A stretch of DNA of 64,000 nucleotides from Candidatus Poribacteria bacterium (GTDB taxonomy: Bacteria > Poribacteria > WGA-4E > WGA-3G): contig JAJEJA010000017.1 in NCBI GenBank assembly GCA_022828145.1, positions 1 to 64,000 of the forward strand. Reading direction: 5' to 3'. The position numbers were made by a program, and so were the translations under genes. The notes below the pieces were generated by a model. That model did no database searches and was not told where the DNA came from. It was given only the letters and a program-made list of their open reading frames with translations. Below are positions 9,286-17,508 of the stretch, piece by piece. Positions within the stretch are counted from its first letter, which is position 1. The number at the start of each line of letters is the position of its first letter.

Positions 9286-11193
9286 ATGGACAACCCGCTG
9301 CAGACCTCTCCTGAAAGCATCACATGGCGTGCCATACTCATAGGTCTTCTCTCGCTTCCCCTTAATGTCTACCTTGTTGTTCAAACAGAAACAGTTTGGA
9401 CAACACAATATCCTACGACGATGGCGATATTCTTCAACGCCGTCTTTACACTTTTCTTAGTTACAATTGTAAACCTATTCCTAACTAAATTCCTACCGAA
9501 GTGGAAGCTGTCCCGAGCAGAAATGTTGACGGTCTATCTTATGGTCACCTTAGCATGTGTAGTTTGCGGGCATGATCTTTTGCAAGCGACGATGTGCATT
9601 CTTGGTCATGCAAGTTGGTTTGCAACAGCAGAGAATGAATGGCAATCTCTCTTCTTCCGTTATATACCGGATTGGATGGCAGTAATGGATCGCAAAGCAC
9701 TCACGGGTTACTATGAAGGTGATTCATCTCTTTTTGAAGTAGCGCATATTCAGGCATGGTTTAAACCTGTATTGTTGTGGTTACTGTTCTTCTCTGCACT
9801 CTGCTTTTCAATGCTAATGTTGAGTGTTATTCTTAGGAAACAGTGGATTGAACACGAGAAACTGAGTTATCCGATTATTCAATTGCCGCATGAGATGTCA
9901 AAGGGGACAGTCTTTTATAGGAATAGACTTCTCTGGATCGGTTTTGGTGTCGGTTTAGGTATTGATTTGTTGAATGGTCTGAATTTTCTCTATCCATTCG
10001 TTCCTGCTATTCCAATTAGACACGATATTGGTGGGATGTTCACAGAAAAACCGTTGAATGCCATTGGTTCAACACCGATCCACTTAAATCCTTATGCGAT
10101 AGGTTTAGGCTTCTTGATGCCACTGGATCTTTCACTCTCGTGTTGGGTGTTCTATCTGTTTTGGAAAATTCAGTTAGTTTTTGGATCGCTGTCTGGATTG
10201 AATCAGACACCGGGGTATCCACATATTGATATGCAGTCTCTGGGTGCGTACTTTGGTTTATGTTTTTTTGCGCTCTGGATTACGCAGAAACACTTGTGGA
10301 AAGTCTTCCGATGTATTATTGGTGTAAAGTCCTCATTAAATGAAGATGGTGAACCGATTAGGTATCGCAGCGCGTTTATCGGATTTCTAATTAGTATTGC
10401 TATCGTTTTCGGTTTCTGTTTGAAAGCGGGTATGTCGTTGTGGGGAATCATCGGATTTTTCGGTATACATTTCATTCTGGTATTGGCATTTACACGCATG
10501 CGGGCAGAACTTGGTACACCGACACAGGACTTCTATCGTGCGGGTCCAAGTTTTTTTCTTTCATCTATATTTGGATCAAGAAGAATAGGTGCACAGACAT
10601 TAACAGGATTTGCTTTTCTCTACGGTTTCACACGGAACTATCGTTCACAACCGATGCCTAATCAACTGGAGGGTTTTAAACTTGCAGAGAAAGGCGGAAT
10701 CAAGAGTCGTCAATTACTGTGGTTAATGTGGGTTTCCTCGGTGGTTGGTTTAGTCATAGGTTTTGTTGCGTTTCTTCATGCGGGTTACTTACATGGAAGT
10801 TTGGGAACGTGGCGTGGACAGGAGGCATTTAATGATTTACAAAGATGGCTAACCTTTCCGAGTGAAACGGATTGGAGTCATCTAAGTTTTTTCGGGTTTG
10901 GAATTGTACTTACTTTAGTTACACTTATGATGCGTTTAAGGTTTCTATGGTGGCAACTGCACCCGTTAGCTTATCCGCTTGCCGGTAATTGGAACTTTGG
11001 TAGACTTTGGTTTCCTGTATTTCTTGCGTGGGTCATAAAGTCTATACTTGTGCGACATGGGGGTATTGGTGCTTATCGCAAAGCACTACCCCTTTTCTTT
11101 GGTGCAATTTTAGGTGAATTCGTTATGGGGAGTGTATGGGCAATTTTGGGTCTGTCGTCTGGACAAAGGATGTACTCGTTCAAGCACTGGTAA
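9286..11193 (+). CDS. DUF6785-type polytopic membrane protein, 635 aa
   Basis: A very hydrophobic inner-membrane protein with at least twelve predicted spans. I recognise the general pattern of the DUF6785/DUF6784 family, abundant in Planctomycetes and Poribacteria: LSRAEMLTVYLMVTLACVVCGHD near the N-terminus, RKQWIEHEKLSYPIIQLPHEM after the fifth span, and a conserved segment RAELGTPTQDFYRAG. The family is distantly reminiscent of the oligopeptide (OPT) transporters, but no substrate is known. It is the last gene of the 763-11193 + strand run and is followed by a short inverted repeat at 11257-11325 and an oppositely oriented gene. Confidence 0.75.
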   Translation: MDNPLQTSPESITWRAILIGLLSLPLNVYLVVQTETVWTTQYPTTMAIFFNAVFTLFLVTIVNLFLTKFLPKWKLSRAEMLTVYLMVTLACVVCGHDLLQATMCILGHASWFATAENEWQSLFFRYIPDWMAVMDRKALTGYYEGDSSLFEVAHIQAWFKPVLLWLLFFSALCFSMLMLSVILRKQWIEHEKLSYPIIQLPHEMSKGTVFYRNRLLWIGFGVGLGIDLLNGLNFLYPFVPAIPIRHDIGGMFTEKPLNAIGSTPIHLNPYAIGLGFLMPLDLSLSCWVFYLFWKIQLVFGSLSGLNQTPGYPHIDMQSLGAYFGLCFFALWITQKHLWKVFRCIIGVKSSLNEDGEPIRYRSAFIGFLISIAIVFGFCLKAGMSLWGIIGFFGIHFILVLAFTRMRAELGTPTQDFYRAGPSFFLSSIFGSRRIGAQTLTGFAFLYGFTRNYRSQPMPNQLEGFKLAEKGGIKSRQLLWLMWVSSVVGLVIGFVAFLHAGYLHGSLGTWRGQEAFNDLQRWLTFPSETDWSHLSFFGFGIVLTLVTLMMRLRFLWWQLHPLAYPLAGNWNFGRLWFPVFLAWVIKSILVRHGGIGAYRKALPLFFGAILGEFVMGSVWAILGLSSGQRMYSFKHW

Positions 11194-11256
11194 AGATTCC
11201 GATTCTACGAAGCATTAATCATACATACTGAACGATTGATGCCGAACCTTAGTAGC

Positions 11257-11325
11257 CGCGCTTTGATGAAGTCTGAGAATTATTCAACTGACGCAAATTG
11301 ATTTTCATTTTAATCTCAAAGCGCG
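11257..11325. repeat. Inverted repeat between convergent genes
   Basis: CGCGCTTTGA at 11257-11266 is the reverse complement of TCAAAGCGCG at 11316-11325, giving a 10-bp perfect stem with a 49-base loop. It sits between the convergent genes at 9286-11193 and 11384-11956. It lacks a T tract, so it is not a standard terminator. Confidence 0.5.
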
Positions 11326-11383
11326 CATCTTAAATCACCTGAGAATTGAATAAAACTCAGTACTTCACCCGGTACGTTTCCTG

Positions 11384-11956
11384 TCAATCCTTCTTCTTTC
11401 CATCCTTTTTGTCCTTCTTTGCGCGGAGTTCTTGTAGAATCTCGACAACAGTTTCCATCTGTTCTTCCAACTTATTGAGGCGCGGTTCTACAGGTTCTGA
11501 ATCATCATCTTCAGCTACATCAACAATTTCTATTGTATCTATAGTTGGTTCTTCAGATTCATGTTTATCTGAATCTGCGTCTGTTGCGCTGAAGATGGTA
11601 CGCGATACTGCCTCTCCTACATCCTTCATGATATTGCCGATAGTTTCCTTCTCTTGCTTAAAGGTGTAGTCGAAATCAACGGTTATACCTTCTTTAAGAT
11701 ACGTAGAAACTTGATGATAGGCATACCCTATGTCTCCGATAGAAGCATCACCATCTAATGGTTCAAAAAGTCCTTCTGGTAGTGCTTCTAAATCGTAGAG
11801 CCGAGACAGTGCACTGTTGAACTGTTTGATACATCGGTTTTCTCCATTTCCGAAATTGTCTAAGACAGATGGTTTCTCAAACAGTTTTGTTGTTGCTTCT
11901 AACATTCGGACGATTCTCCGAACTTCCCTATGCGTTTCACGTTCATTACTCATCAT
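11384..11956 (-). CDS. Hypothetical protein with acidic linker and C-terminal coiled coil, 190 aa
   Basis: I do not recognise this protein. It is soluble, with no signal peptide or membrane span. Residues 1-60 are helical and basic, about 60-125 contain DASIGDIGYAYHQVSTYLKEG, then comes a strongly acidic stretch (DADSDKHESEEPTIDTIEIVDVAEDDD reduced to key residues D/E), a coiled coil (RLNKLEEQMETVVEILQELR) and a lysine-rich tail ending KKDGKKKD. A clear AAGGAG precedes the ATG-ATG start. The coiled coil plus charged tail suggests oligomerisation. It is flanked by unrelated + strand genes and probably forms its own unit. Confidence 0.7.
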   Translation of the reverse strand: MMSNERETHREVRRIVRMLEATTKLFEKPSVLDNFGNGENRCIKQFNSALSRLYDLEALPEGLFEPLDGDASIGDIGYAYHQVSTYLKEGITVDFDYTFKQEKETIGNIMKDVGEAVSRTIFSATDADSDKHESEEPTIDTIEIVDVAEDDDSEPVEPRLNKLEEQMETVVEILQELRAKKDKKDGKKKD

Positions 11957-12140
11957 AATTCTCCTTATTAATAGAAGTATTTGACTTTATAGAGTCATCT
12001 CTATGTAAAAAGGATAGTTTAATTTTGGAATTTAAAGAGAATTTTCTATTATGTTCAATCAGCAGACTTATGAAATAGGTTGGGAACAAAAATAAGGATG
12101 CTATAGGTGTAAAGTTAAGGAATTTACTATTTCAGAAACC

Positions 12141-12216
12141 CTCTTCAGTCCCGTAGGGGCGATATGTGTAAAAGCACATCATAGTATAAACATATCGTCC
12201 CTACGGGACTGAAGAG
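12141..12216. repeat. Palindromic element, family with core CAGTCCCGTAGGGGC
   Basis: Bases 12141-12166 and 12191-12216 are 26-base inverted arms (start CTCTTCAGTCCCGTAGGGGC) with one mismatch that would be a G-U pair in RNA; the loop is 24 bases. A half copy appears at 62117-62153. It lies in the 408-base gap between the hypothetical gene and the first permease gene, a gap that otherwise holds only a promoter-like motif near 12252. Confidence 0.8.
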
Positions 12217-12251
12217 AGGTGGGGCAGACATTTTTCTTAAGGCAGAAAGAT

Positions 12252-12280
12252 GCAACTTTTTTTTCTTTCATTTGTAGTAA
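12252..12280 (+). promoter_or_regulatory. ECF-like promoter motif before permease A1
   Basis: GCAAC at 12252-12256, then 16 bases, then TGTAGTAAG from 12273. The same word and exact spacing recur at 17413 and 18981 before other permease genes. The gene start is 12365, leaving about 80 bases of leader. GCAAC resembles the AAC-containing -35 of ECF sigma promoters. The assignment is inferred from recurrence only. Confidence 0.45.
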
Positions 12281-12364
12281 GTGTTGAAACATATCTATCT
12301 TGCGTAATTATACGAGTTAATCACCTACCAAGAATATTGGTAAACGCTTTGAGAGAAATACACA

Positions 12365-13870
12365 ATGTTATCAACACTCATCCGCCGAGAACTCCTTGAC
12401 AACCTAATGACATTCCGATTTATAGTAGTGTTTATCATTATGTTGTTACTTGTTGTTGCAAATACATCTGTGTTGATTAGGGATTATGATCGCCGGTTAG
12501 CAAGTTATAATTCTGCTGTTAAATCGAATCATGATCGATTGCTGGAAAGTAGAACCTATTCAAGTGGTAGTTTTGCTGTTGTCCGTCCACCTAATTTATT
12601 GAGTATATTCAATGCTGGCTTGGATAAACGGTTGAGTAACGAAATTTTTGTATCTTACGGTTTTGTGCCCACATTGTATGATGGTCAGAAGCATGGATCA
12701 ACAAATCCACTTCTGAATCTCTTCTCATCGATTGATATTGTCTTTATCTTTGAAGTAGTTCTGAGCCTAATGTCACTTATTTTTGCTTACGATGCACTTG
12801 CGGGAGAACGTGAGCGCGGTACATTACGGCTTGTCCTAACACATCCGGTGAGTCGTGGTAAAATCTTATTTGCGAAATATATCAGTGCCATGCTATGTCT
12901 GCTAATACCACTTTTGATGAGTTTTCTATTGGTGGTGATTTTGCTAATGACATCTTCCATTGTATCACTAAAGGTTGACGATTTTCTTCGTATAGGTGGA
13001 ATTGTATTGAGTTCAATTGCGTATCTGTCGGCATTTTACTTCATAGGTATGTTGATTTCCGTAATAACTCGAAGAACAAGCACTGCGTTAATGCTTGCGA
13101 TGTTTGTCTGGGCTTTTTTGGTGTTGGTATATCCGAATGTGATTCTTGTTACGGTTACTCCTGCGCAGCCTTCTCAAGAGCGTCTGGCATCCGCTTTTAA
13201 TCAAATTGAACAGATATGGGATGAATTCGAGAGAGAACGTAAGGACTTTCTTGCCAATGATCCTATCCCGGGAGAAGAGTCGCATTTCGGCATGCAAGGC
13301 GGCTCAGGTTTATTCGAGAAATGGTATAAAGATAAGTCATCACTTCTATTCACATATATTGCAGCTTCATACATAAATAAACTTGATGATGAATTTGAAC
13401 CTCAGGTGCCGCATGTTCAGAACTATTACCGTTTCGTCATACCGAGGAAGATTGACGCTGCAGAACGATCATGGCTCGTGCGAAAACAGGCACTGGAATC
13501 TGTTTACTTTCGACCAGCAATAGTTGATCGCATCTTTTTGAGGCTTTCGCCAGTCGGGATGTATGATGCTGCGACGCAAGCGTGGGCAGGTACAGACTTG
13601 ATCGGACTCAGAGATTTTTACGAAGCTACGCGAAAGTATCAAAGGACTGTGATTGACTATTTTTACGATAAAAACGCTTTTGAGGATCGCAAATGGTTTT
13701 CTCCTGACAAAGGGTCAGTGGATTGGAATAGTTTACCTCAGTTTTCTTTTCAGAGAAGTGTTGTGGATATAAATGCGAAGCGAGCCCTACCGGATCTACT
13801 CCTGCTGCTTATGATGAACTTAATTCTCTTTTTTATAATATTTTTAGTTTTCCAAAGGAGTGAAGTGTAG
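12365..13870 (+). CDS. ABC-2 type transporter permease, type A (copy A1), 501 aa
   Basis: Inner-membrane subunit of a presumed ABC exporter, of the ABC-2/DUF3526-like kind. One helix at 18-38, a long extracytoplasmic loop (about 40-125), five to six helices between about 125 and 270, a second large loop (about 275-465) and a last helix near 475-495 ending RSEV. The signature FAYDALAGERERGTLRLVLTHPVSRG at the start of the core is the conserved ABC-2 permease motif. It pairs with the type B gene at 14048. Paralogues of this type lie at 19265 and 22690. There is no ATPase domain; the only nearby ATPase is at 25770. Confidence 0.85.
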   Translation: MLSTLIRRELLDNLMTFRFIVVFIIMLLLVVANTSVLIRDYDRRLASYNSAVKSNHDRLLESRTYSSGSFAVVRPPNLLSIFNAGLDKRLSNEIFVSYGFVPTLYDGQKHGSTNPLLNLFSSIDIVFIFEVVLSLMSLIFAYDALAGERERGTLRLVLTHPVSRGKILFAKYISAMLCLLIPLLMSFLLVVILLMTSSIVSLKVDDFLRIGGIVLSSIAYLSAFYFIGMLISVITRRTSTALMLAMFVWAFLVLVYPNVILVTVTPAQPSQERLASAFNQIEQIWDEFERERKDFLANDPIPGEESHFGMQGGSGLFEKWYKDKSSLLFTYIAASYINKLDDEFEPQVPHVQNYYRFVIPRKIDAAERSWLVRKQALESVYFRPAIVDRIFLRLSPVGMYDAATQAWAGTDLIGLRDFYEATRKYQRTVIDYFYDKNAFEDRKWFSPDKGSVDWNSLPQFSFQRSVVDINAKRALPDLLLLLMMNLILFFIIFLVFQRSEV

Positions 13871-13890
13871 GATAGCCGTCAGTAATCAGG

Positions 13891-14012
13891 ACTAGTGGAT
13901 AGTCCAGACTAAATATGTAGGTCGGGTAGAGGGACGAAACCCGAGATGATAGACATAATCAATACGTGTCGCCAGTTAATATTTTAATGACGCTCCGCTC
14001 TACCCGACCTAC
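13891..14012. mobile_element. MITE-like element, one end intact, hairpin core GTAGGTCGGGTAGAG
   Basis: Starts with ACTAGTGGATAGTCCAGACT at 13891, the end also seen at 19107 and in part at 48880 and 62566. The core is GTAGGTCGGGTAGAG (13917-13931) with its complement CTCTACCCGACCTAC (13998-14012). The expected right end (…CTACTAG) is missing, so the element is truncated. It separates permease genes A1 and B1. Confidence 0.7.
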
Positions 14013-14047
14013 AGAAGAAAACCATACCTTCATTAGAGAACAGAAAT

Positions 14048-15451
14048 ATGATTTGGCATATAACAAAACGCGAACTGTATGACAATCTTAATAGTCTCCG
14101 CTTTGCACTTGCGACTCTGTTGCTTTTCGTTTTGATGTTGATTAATGCAGTTATCCATGTCCAGGAACATCCTGAGCGAATGCAGAAGTATCACGATGCG
14201 ACAACAAATTCTCTGAATACCTTAAGATCTCAGACAGATTTATTTAGCATTGCACAAGAAGGACCAGGAAATCTTTACAAAAAGCCGTCTTCACTCTATT
14301 TTTGTGAAGAAGGAGGTGACATCTTTTTACCAGATTATGCCTACGGCATAGCAAGGGTTCAGATCGCCAATTTAAGGACTTTCTGGTCGTTGTATTATCC
14401 CGCAGCGTTTCCTAATGTATTCAATTTACGTCCAGATACTGTCAAAGTAGACTGGGGATTTGTAATCGGGTATGTTCTGAGTCTGATAGCAATTCTGTTC
14501 ACCTTTGATTCTATTTCCAGTGAACGTGAACGCGGTACGCTCCGATTGATGTTGTCTAATTCAGTGCCACGACACACTGTATTGATTGGCAAATTTTTAG
14601 GTGCATTAGTAAGTATTAGCATTCCGTTTACTCTTGCGATATTGATGAATCTATTGGTAATTTCTATGTCCAGAGACATTGATCTTGGTGTAGATGTGTG
14701 GATACGTTTAAGTATTATTTTCATTATTGCGATTTTGTACCTATGCCTGTTTATTGCGTTAGGTTTGTTAGTTTCGTCATCTGTGCAGAACAGTGTTGCG
14801 AGCCTTGTGATACTCTTGTTGACGTGGTGTGTTTTTGTCGTATTTGTACCGAGTACTCTCTCTTCCATTGCAAGTAGCTTCTCAACCCCAATGACTTATG
14901 ATGAATATTTCAAACGCCGAAACCAAAACATAAAGGAACTCACGGAAGAATACGTTGCTCTTTTGCCAGAGACGCGTGGGTTGCCAAATAAAAAGATACA
15001 GATAGATAGTGAGTATGTCATCAAAGGTACTGAACAAGAGGAACGTTTGTCCCAAGAACAGCTAAATCAACAGCTTACCCAAATTGAACAGGCACGTTCT
15101 GTCACCCGTATCTCACCTGTTACACTTATCCAGCATCTTCTTGAAGTTTTTGTCGGAACAGGGTTTGAACGGCATCAACAATTTTTAGAGAATGTGCATC
15201 GTTATGCACGCGAATACCGAGAATTCGTCACGGATATGGATAGAGCAGATCCCGATAGTCTCCATATTATTGGGGTTCGGGAAGGCATGTCGCAAAAGCA
15301 AGTGAATCCGGAATCAATTCCGATATTTGAAGACAAGCTTAGTCTCAGTCGTGATTTCAACGCTGCGGCTATTGATCTGTTTTTGTTGATTCTGTTTTTT
15401 GTTGTTCTTATGTCAGCAACTTATCTAAGGTTTGTAGGCATTGAGATCTGA
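14048..15451 (+). CDS. ABC-2 type transporter permease, type B (copy B1), 467 aa
   Basis: Partner type to A1. N-terminal helix near 17-37 (FALATLLLFVLMLINAVIHV), an extracytoplasmic loop with the type-B-specific segment GPGNLYKKPSSLYFC, a helical core from about 138 that carries FDSISSERERGTLRLMLSNS, a second loop rich in charged residues (about 285-435) and a terminal helix ending FVGIEI. Paralogues are at 20847 and 24203, the latter the closer. Type A and type B always occur in this order, which suggests a heterodimeric membrane channel. The short gap from A1 is filled by the MITE-like element. Confidence 0.85.
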   Translation: MIWHITKRELYDNLNSLRFALATLLLFVLMLINAVIHVQEHPERMQKYHDATTNSLNTLRSQTDLFSIAQEGPGNLYKKPSSLYFCEEGGDIFLPDYAYGIARVQIANLRTFWSLYYPAAFPNVFNLRPDTVKVDWGFVIGYVLSLIAILFTFDSISSERERGTLRLMLSNSVPRHTVLIGKFLGALVSISIPFTLAILMNLLVISMSRDIDLGVDVWIRLSIIFIIAILYLCLFIALGLLVSSSVQNSVASLVILLLTWCVFVVFVPSTLSSIASSFSTPMTYDEYFKRRNQNIKELTEEYVALLPETRGLPNKKIQIDSEYVIKGTEQEERLSQEQLNQQLTQIEQARSVTRISPVTLIQHLLEVFVGTGFERHQQFLENVHRYAREYREFVTDMDRADPDSLHIIGVREGMSQKQVNPESIPIFEDKLSLSRDFNAAAIDLFLLILFFVVLMSATYLRFVGIEI

Positions 15452-15511
15452 TCGTGATAAAGAGTGAAAACTAAATTTTTCTTCCCTGATTCTACATTTT
15501 TTTCCAGTTAT

Positions 15512-15538
15512 GCAACAATTTTGCCTTAAATTGTATCA
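15512..15538 (+). promoter_or_regulatory. ECF-like promoter motif before the sigma gene (S1)
   Basis: GCAAC at 15512-15516, 16 bases, then GTATCA at 15533-15538, ahead of the sigma start at 15576. The block from about 15508 to 15589 is closely matched at 22483-22560, where no sigma gene follows, showing that promoter and start were duplicated together. Autoregulation of ECF genes is common, which supports the reading but does not prove it. Confidence 0.5.
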
Positions 15539-15575
15539 TGTATAGTCAAAAGTACATGTGTTGTGGAGAACTATG

Positions 15576-16703
15576 ATGATAAAGAACGATGTTGAACTTG
15601 TTAACAGTACTTTGTCTGGCGACGAAACAGCCTTCACTCTCTTAGTTCAGAAATACGAAAAGAGTATTCACGCTATCGTGTGGCGGAGGATCAAGGATTA
15701 TCACATCGCCGAAGAAATTACACAAGACGTCTTCCTACAAGCTTATGATAAACTGTCTACGCTAAAAGATCCGAATAAGTTTGGCAGATGGCTATATGTA
15801 ATTACGAAGCAGTTTTGTACAAAATGGCTTCAAAAGGAAAAACCTACAATGCTATCCTTAGATGCCATTGATACAGCAACCTTAGAGAAATCCGATTTTG
15901 CACATTATACCGCAGAACAACGTGAGAAGAAGGCAACAGAGCAGTACAAAGAAATTGTTAATGATCTTTTAGAGAAATTACCTGATAACCAACGTACAGT
16001 AGTGGTACTTTATTACCTACATGAAATGAAATACAAAGCAATTAGTAAATTGCTGGAAGTACCTATCAACACGATTAAGAGTAGAATCAGTCGTGCACGA
16101 CAACGATTGAAGGAGGAAGAACTGATGATTTGTGAAACTCTTGGCAGCATAGAACCCCCTATTGACTTAACCAATCATGTGTTTTGTGACAGTATGGAAT
16201 TCAAAGCGGGTACACCCTATTTTGACGACGAGAATGCAGTATATACCGGACCGCAAACCGTGAAAGCATTGATGAGTACCTTTGACACGGAGTTTGACGA
16301 TTGTATTGTAAAAATCACAGTCGGTATAGTTGAAGGTAAATCAAGTAGTCTCCCAATTGGTGAGATAGATAAACGGTTTCCACGGGCACAGTGGCTTCAA
16401 CTAATTTTGGATAATGGACTAACCATAGAAAACTTTGTGCATTATGCATCTTGTTTGTCCAAACGACATATTTTGGCTTTTTTAGAAGACAATCCAGACT
16501 TTCAGAAAGTCAATTTTTTCGGTATCCCCCCTCAAGATGACTGGAACAAATATATAATGACTTTTGTCAGGGATGTTATTGACACTGAGAAAACGGTTAG
16601 AGAACAGGGTGAACAGATACAGAAAGATGAGGTAACTGAAGCCTCCGCAACAGAATGGTTGAGAAAACTTCGAGAACAAGATGAACAGACGCACAAAGAT
16701 TAG
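15576..16703 (+). CDS. ECF-type RNA polymerase sigma factor with C-terminal extension, 375 aa
   Basis: Sigma-70 region 2 at about residues 10-80 (LVQKYEKSIHAIVWRR, then AEEITQDVFLQAYDKL and PNKFGRWLYVITKQFC) and region 4 at about 125-180 (LEKLPDNQRTVVVLYY, helix-turn-helix AISKLLEVPINTIKSRISRARQRL). Normal ECF factors end near residue 190. This one continues for about 185 residues with a domain I do not recognise (FDTEFDDCIVKITVG, FPRAQWLQLILDNG) and a charged coiled tail. The start at 15576 aligns MIKNDVELVN with MKRDDVELIQ of the gene at 59221; GGAG lies eight bases upstream. It sits inside the permease array and is its likely regulator. Confidence 0.88.
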   Translation: MIKNDVELVNSTLSGDETAFTLLVQKYEKSIHAIVWRRIKDYHIAEEITQDVFLQAYDKLSTLKDPNKFGRWLYVITKQFCTKWLQKEKPTMLSLDAIDTATLEKSDFAHYTAEQREKKATEQYKEIVNDLLEKLPDNQRTVVVLYYLHEMKYKAISKLLEVPINTIKSRISRARQRLKEEELMICETLGSIEPPIDLTNHVFCDSMEFKAGTPYFDDENAVYTGPQTVKALMSTFDTEFDDCIVKITVGIVEGKSSSLPIGEIDKRFPRAQWLQLILDNGLTIENFVHYASCLSKRHILAFLEDNPDFQKVNFFGIPPQDDWNKYIMTFVRDVIDTEKTVREQGEQIQKDEVTEASATEWLRKLREQDEQTHKD

Positions 16704-16749
16704 GTAAGTAAATCATGAGGCGTTATGCCTTATATATGGAGAAGTTGAA

Positions 16750-17357
16750 ATGTTAATAGCACTAATTCGAAAAGAGATTATGCAGCACGTTCTGAGCGTC
16801 CGTTTCGTAGCACTGTTGTTGATGTGTCTCCTCCTAATCCCGCTTACCCTTTCTATTAACTATCGAAACTATCACCAAAACTTAGTAGATTATCAAGAAT
16901 CCGTTAAACTCGCAAATATTGAAGAGAAGACAGTAAATCCCAAGATGCAGCTGGAACCGGAGCTTGAGGTCTCTAAGCTCTTTCTCAAACCGACACCTTT
17001 GAGTGTGTTTGCAAATGGATTAGCAGACGCGCTGCCAAGTTCATCGCAGCCTTTACGGTTTGGGTGTTTGGCGTGCTGATTACACCGCGTGTCGGATTTA
17101 TCGCAGCGAAATTCATCGCGCCTACGCGAACATCACAGAGCGTCTATTTGGAAAAGACGGCTCTCCGTGAGAATTTCAACGCAGAACTTGAAGAGAAAAA
17201 AAGGGACATACACAAAGAAGTTAGGAAGGATCGTCCGCAACCTTCCGTTGAAGTAGATTGGGAATTCGGAGAAAAGGTGGATGTGCTGCTGCTCTGCTTT
17301 TTTGCAGTAATGTTGACAACTGTGGCATTTCTGAAATTCTTCCGTTCCGATGTCTGA
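16750..17357 (+). pseudogene. Decayed ABC-2 permease, type C (copy C')
   Basis: Intact N-terminus (MLIALIRKEIMQHVLSVRF) with good Shine-Dalgarno GGAG, closely matching the gene at 17509 for about 97 residues. At about 17040 it jumps to the segment matching the intact protein around residue 244 (FIAAFTVWVFGVLITP), with a change of frame, so about 440 bases are missing. A second deletion removes most of the second loop, and the end (LLLCFFAVMLTTVAFLKFFRSDV) is again intact. The membrane core with the ABC-2 signature is lost, so the product cannot work as a permease. Confidence 0.88.
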
Positions 17358-17412
17358 CACAGTAAATTGGGAAAAACCGTAGCAATTTCAAAGTACTCAA
17401 TGCGAAATAGAT

Positions 17413-17442
17413 GCAACTTTTTTCAAAGTCATTTGTAATAAG
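17413..17442 (+). promoter_or_regulatory. ECF-like promoter motif before permease C
   Basis: GCAAC at 17413-17417, 16 bases, TGTAATAAG from 17434, then ATG at 17509. It is near-identical in layout to the motif at 12252, including the following AGTGTT. Confidence 0.45.
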
Positions 17443-17508
17443 TGTTAAAAAATTACCATCACAGGAGATGACACAAATTAGACAAATGCAAAATAAAGGA
17501 AATTCAAC

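Noticed and set aside
14395-14868. Minus-strand open frame of 157 codons
   Set aside because: It lies opposite the B1 permease gene, has no start signal and the composition of an antisense shadow. Equivalent shadows occur opposite other permeases.
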